Assembly: GCA_021621525.1 (NCBI GenBank)
Contig: JAJVUU010000078.1
Location: 1 to 7,838 of the forward strand
DNA: 7,838 bases
DNA from: Caryophanales bacterium
GTDB taxonomy: Bacteria > Bacillota_I > Bacilli_A > RFN20 > CAG-288
Direction: 5' to 3'
Both the position numbers and the translations under genes were made by a program. Positions 5,622-7,838 of the stretch are shown here, in pieces. Numbering within the stretch: the stretch's first letter is position 1; each line of letters starts with the position of its first letter. The notes beneath the pieces were generated by a model that was not told the DNA's origin, searched no databases, and was given only the letters and a program-made list of their open reading frames with translations.

Positions 5622-6231
5622 CAAGAAGGTATCCTTCCTTCACTTCGATAAAAGCATCTTCCTTGTCTATCAATTGATTGGAAACGCCCAAAGGGAAGCC
5701 GTTTGTAAGAACGGCTTCTTTCAGTTCGTATTTCAAGTTGTGTATGGTGACTCCGGCGCATTCCTCAGAATAGGAGAACACGGATAGCATGCCTTTCATC
5801 TTCTTGAAGCTTACCTTTTCCTGATGAAGCATGAAGACAAGCTGACTGTTGTCTTCGTCGATGAGGTACCCGTTCTTCTTTCTGTCCTTGAGATATTTCA
5901 GAACCTGAAGGTTGGCGATGGTATGTTCTAGCTTTCCACCTAGACAGCCATAGAAATAGAAGGTGTCAAAGCCTCTTTCAAGGGCTGTCTTGACGGCAAA
6001 GATGGTATCGGTGTCGTCTTTTACGGGGTTGAGCCTTATGACTTCCTTCGGATGATGGAGGCTATCCTTATCCAGGGTGTCAAAATCACCGATGAAGAGA
6101 TCGGGCTCCATGCCTTGATTCAAAAAGTTGAGATAGCCTCCATCACAGCTGATAAGATAGCAGTCTTTTCTTTTCTGAAGGAAGGAAGCATCGCTTATCT
6201 TGGATGCTCCAATGATACATGCTTTTTTCAT
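5590..6231 (-). CDS. thiN: Thiamine pyrophosphokinase
   Basis: ThiN transfers pyrophosphate from ATP to thiamine, giving thiamine diphosphate directly (EC 2.7.6.2), and allows use of imported or salvaged thiamine. At 213 residues it has the family's normal length and landmarks: CDGG (29-32), GDFDTL (48-53), KDDTDT (71-76), the GCLGGKLEHTIANL block (95-108) and GVSN (182-185). The block reads GGKLEH where GGRxDH is usual, a conservative change. The start has AGGAG 7 nt upstream (6239-6243) and overlaps the stop of the Sel1-like gene as ATGA, so the two are co-transcribed and probably translationally coupled. The end is convergent with, and overlaps, the ABC gene; no terminator is visible at the junction. 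There is no hairpin-rich leader suggesting a TPP riboswitch near this pair. Confidence 0.93.
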   Translation of the reverse strand: MKKACIIGASKISDASFLQKRKDCYLISCDGGYLNFLNQGMEPDLFIGDFDTLDKDSLHHPKEVIRLNPVKDDTDTIFAVKTALERGFDTFYFYGCLGGKLEHTIANLQVLKYLKDRKKNGYLIDEDNSQLVFMLHQEKVSFKKMKGMLSVFSYSEECAGVTIHNLKYELKEAVLTNGFPLGVSNQLIDKEDAFIEVKEGYLLVIAPLASLDL

Positions 6232-6785
6232 TTTATGACTCCTGGAAGAATGAATCCTTTTTTCTTCGCTTCTTCATAGATTTCTTTTTCCAATTCATAG
6301 CTGCCGTCTTCGCTTGCCAGCAAGAGCATGCCGAAGTAGCCTTCCTCAAGATTGCATCGGGCAGCTATTTTATAGTTATTGAATGATGCAACCCTGTCTT
6401 TTGGAAAGAGAATGCCTTTATGCAATAGCTTAGCCATTTCAAGGTAGGCTCTCGGATTTCCATATGTGCAGGAAAGCCTAAGATAGTTTCTTGCCTTTGC
6501 TTCATTTCTGTTCTTGTTGAGCAGGTAAAGATAATAGAAGCAACCGGTGTTGTTTTCCTTGTATGCCAAAAGAGCCTGTCTTGTCGCTTCTTCTTCACCT
6601 ACCTGGAAGAGCGGATTGTCATCGAAGTGACATTGGGCAAGGAAAAGATGATTCATGCCTTTCATGGTATTGCTTTCCATGAGGATTCGCTTGATATCGT
6701 TTTTCTGTTCGATGGTGGTGAATGGATTTCTTGCTTTCTTCAGAAGGGAAAGGAGCAGTTCATCCCTGGTAAGTTTCTTTTCCAT
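6228..6785 (-). CDS. Small Sel1-like repeat protein, function unknown
   Basis: A 185-residue soluble, helix-rich protein with no signal peptide or membrane segment. The region about 97-157 resembles Sel1-like (TPR-type) repeats: alternating helices with small residues at the packing positions, as in CTYGNPRAYLEMAKLLHKG followed by D130 and NYKIAARCNLEEGYFGMLLLA. Such repeats usually bind other proteins. The N-terminal half is charged, probably helical, and not recognised. The ATG is the first possible start, as an in-frame TAA lies just upstream (6795-6800), but the nearest purine-rich site (AAAAAAGGG, 6801-6809) is 15 nt away, so initiation may be weak. It shares a 4-nt overlap with thiN. 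No clear promoter was found, although TATTAT at 6867-6872 on this strand overlaps the ispE -10. The family call is moderate; no function is claimed. Confidence 0.75.
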   Translation of the reverse strand: MEKKLTRDELLLSLLKKARNPFTTIEQKNDIKRILMESNTMKGMNHLFLAQCHFDDNPLFQVGEEEATRQALLAYKENNTGCFYYLYLLNKNRNEAKARNYLRLSCTYGNPRAYLEMAKLLHKGILFPKDRVASFNNYKIAARCNLEEGYFGMLLLASEDGSYELEKEIYEEAKKKGFILPGVIK

Positions 6786-6842
6786 GCTGAAAATAGTTTA
6801 CCCTTTTTTGTGACGATATAAAATCGTTTCATCAAAATGTTC

Positions 6843-6870
6843 TTTCAAGTTTTTTCAAAACTTGTATAAT
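6843..6870 (+). promoter_or_regulatory. Probable ispE promoter
   Basis: A perfect TATAAT (6865-6870) has TTTCAA (6843-6848, 3 of 6) 16 bp upstream. The same TTTCAA/TATAAT combination is seen at dnaA. Transcription would start near 6877, only about 5 nt before the upstream ATG at 6882, which supports ATG 6909 as the true ispE start. The A/T core TATAATA also reads TATTAT on the other strand and might serve the divergent Sel1-like/thiN pair. Confidence 0.6.
6846..6864. promoter_or_regulatory. Perfect palindrome filling the ispE promoter spacer
   Basis: CAAGTTTT (6846-6853), a 3-nt centre TTC, then AAAACTTG (6857-6864): an 8-bp perfect inverted repeat that ends exactly at the -10 TATAAT and overlaps the -35 position. 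It is not followed by a T-run, so a terminator is unlikely. The position is typical of a repressor operator controlling ispE and perhaps the divergent genes. The regulator is unknown. Confidence 0.5.
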
Positions 6871-6908
6871 ATCGTTATCCTATGTTTATGGGAAAGAGAG
6901 AAAAACAT

Positions 6909-7784
6909 ATGAACACCATTGTTGTCAAAGCCCTTGCCAAAATCAATTTAGCCATTGATGTCTTATCCAAGAGAGAGGATGGCTATCATGAAATCGATAT
7001 GGTCACAATACCTCTCAAGCTTCATGATTCGGTTGAAATCACGCCGTTTCCCCAGCATGCCAATATGGAAACCTATCTTTATTGCACGGATCCGACCATC
7101 GTCTGTGATGAATCAAATCTGGCCTATAAGGCTTTGAATGCCATGAGGGACAGTTTCCGCGTCAACGGAAACTTCCGTATGACAATCAACAAGAGAATTC
7201 CGGTCGAAGCAGGTCTGGGCGGTGGAAGTGCGGATGCAGCAGCCGTCATCAAGGCACTCGACAACTTCATGCATGATTCTCCGGAAGACAAGGACCGTAT
7301 CGAACATGATCTGGCTATGGGAATCGGAAGCGATGTTCCCTTCTGCCTCTATGACAAGCCTTCCAGAGTCCAGGGAAGGGGTGAAGTCCTCATACCGATA
7401 GAAGTGAAGTATCCGTATCATGTCCTGATTGTCAAACCGAATGTCGGCCTTTCCACCAAGTCTGTCTATGAAGCCTATGACCTTGTCCATGATGAAATCA
7501 AGCATCCAGATATTCCTGCCTTGATCAAAGCTCTCAGGGAAGACGACGAAGAAGGTATCAGGACACACCTTGTCAATGTTCTCTCCGTCCCTGCCATCAA
7601 GGCTCTTCCTTTGATTCAGGAACTGCTTGACAAGATGACTTTGATGGGTCTCACGATGAATGGTATGTCAGGAACTGGCAGTGCCTGCTTCGCTTTGCAC
7701 AAAGATAAGAAAACTTTGGAACGGGCAAAGAACATTTTTGAAAAAGACGGCTTTGACTGCTATTTGACTGAATTTGCAATCTAA
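6909..7784 (+). CDS. ispE: 4-diphosphocytidyl-2-C-methyl-D-erythritol kinase
   Basis: IspE phosphorylates CDP-methylerythritol with ATP (EC 2.7.1.148), the fourth step of the MEP route to isoprenoid precursors. From ATG 6909 the protein has 291 residues, the usual size. GHMP-kinase landmarks are present: KALAKINLAID near the N terminus with Lys11, the ATP-binding loop PVEAGLGGGSADA (98-110), GSDVPF (140-145) with the probable catalytic Asp142, and the C-terminal GMSGTGSACFAL (252-263). The frame stays open back to ATG 6882, but that start lies almost at the predicted transcription start and has no ribosome site; 6909 has a purine-rich GGGAAAGAGAG (6890-6900) 8 nt upstream and aligns with the family N terminus. 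It is divergent from the Sel1-like/thiN pair. The presence of the MEP route argues against a typical reduced Mollicute. No terminator is seen in the 54 nt after the stop. Confidence 0.96.
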   Translation: MNTIVVKALAKINLAIDVLSKREDGYHEIDMVTIPLKLHDSVEITPFPQHANMETYLYCTDPTIVCDESNLAYKALNAMRDSFRVNGNFRMTINKRIPVEAGLGGGSADAAAVIKALDNFMHDSPEDKDRIEHDLAMGIGSDVPFCLYDKPSRVQGRGEVLIPIEVKYPYHVLIVKPNVGLSTKSVYEAYDLVHDEIKHPDIPALIKALREDDEEGIRTHLVNVLSVPAIKALPLIQELLDKMTLMGLTMNGMSGTGSACFALHKDKKTLERAKNIFEKDGFDCYLTEFAI

Positions 7785-7838
7785 CCTATTTCACTTAATA
7801 ATATAATAAAAACAACTTCTTAGAATCATTGGAAAATA

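Noticed and set aside
5625..5637. GAAGG-TAT-CCTTC as a terminator after the exporter genes
   Set aside because: The stem is only 5 bp with a 3-nt loop, has no T-run on either strand and lies in the thiN coding sequence.
5449..5787. Plus-strand frame spanning the exporter-thiN junction
   Set aside because: It covers the ends of two well-supported genes in other frames and has no family features.
6786..6908. TPP riboswitch controlling thiN
   Set aside because: The short leader lacks the conserved THI-box elements and is AT-rich with only the promoter palindrome.
7113..7568. 151-residue frame antisense to ispE
   Set aside because: The opposite strand encodes conserved GHMP-kinase motifs throughout; no independent support.
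7785..7838. TATAAT at 7802-7807 as a promoter for the next gene
   Set aside because: No -35 hexamer at a usable distance (the nearest, TTGCAA, is 22 bp away) in very AT-rich DNA, and the next gene is outside the window.

Overview
The window is a chromosomal replication-origin region from a moderately AT-rich, Gram-positive-type bacterium. The proteins look most like those of Firmicutes of the Erysipelotrichia kind. This placement is an inference from the DnaA sequence, the Shine-Dalgarno sites and the gene content; no search was run. Three genes end in TGA and tryptophan is encoded by TGG, so the standard code is in use rather than the Mycoplasma code.

Layout from left to right. Positions 1-185 are non-coding and lie downstream of dnaA; they probably form the dnaA-dnaN spacer, but dnaN itself is outside the window. 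dnaA runs leftward (214-1581) and ends in a clear intrinsic terminator. Positions 1582-2146 are non-coding and hold oriC: eight perfect DnaA boxes (TTATCCACA) and at least four single-mismatch boxes, with the dnaA promoter at the left edge and a probable promoter for the next genes at the right edge. Two overlapping rightward genes (2147-3919 and 3912-5621) encode the two halves of a heterodimeric ABC exporter. One half has a degenerate Walker B and the other a degenerate signature motif, so one ATP site should be catalytic and one not. A leftward pair follows: a small Sel1-like repeat protein gene (6228-6785) joined by a 4-nt overlap to thiN, thiamine pyrophosphokinase (5590-6231). thiN overlaps the end of the second ABC gene tail-to-tail by 32 nt. 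The window closes with a rightward ispE (start judged to be 6909, end 7784), separated from the Sel1-like gene by a divergent promoter region containing a strong palindrome.

How the parts relate. DnaA binds the boxes upstream of its own gene and opens the origin; a box just upstream of its promoter suggests autoregulation. dnaA and the ABC pair both point away from the origin and so run with the replication forks, while the thiN pair runs against the rightward fork. ThiN and IspE are housekeeping cofactor and isoprenoid enzymes with no evident link to the exporter, whose substrate cannot be read from the sequence.

I see no CRISPR array, transposon, tRNA, rRNA or phage gene. Nothing here is clearly an undescribed system. 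The items most worth a second look are the box architecture of the origin, unusual residues in conserved motifs of DnaA, the extent of degeneration of one exporter ATP site, and the palindromes in two intergenic regions.
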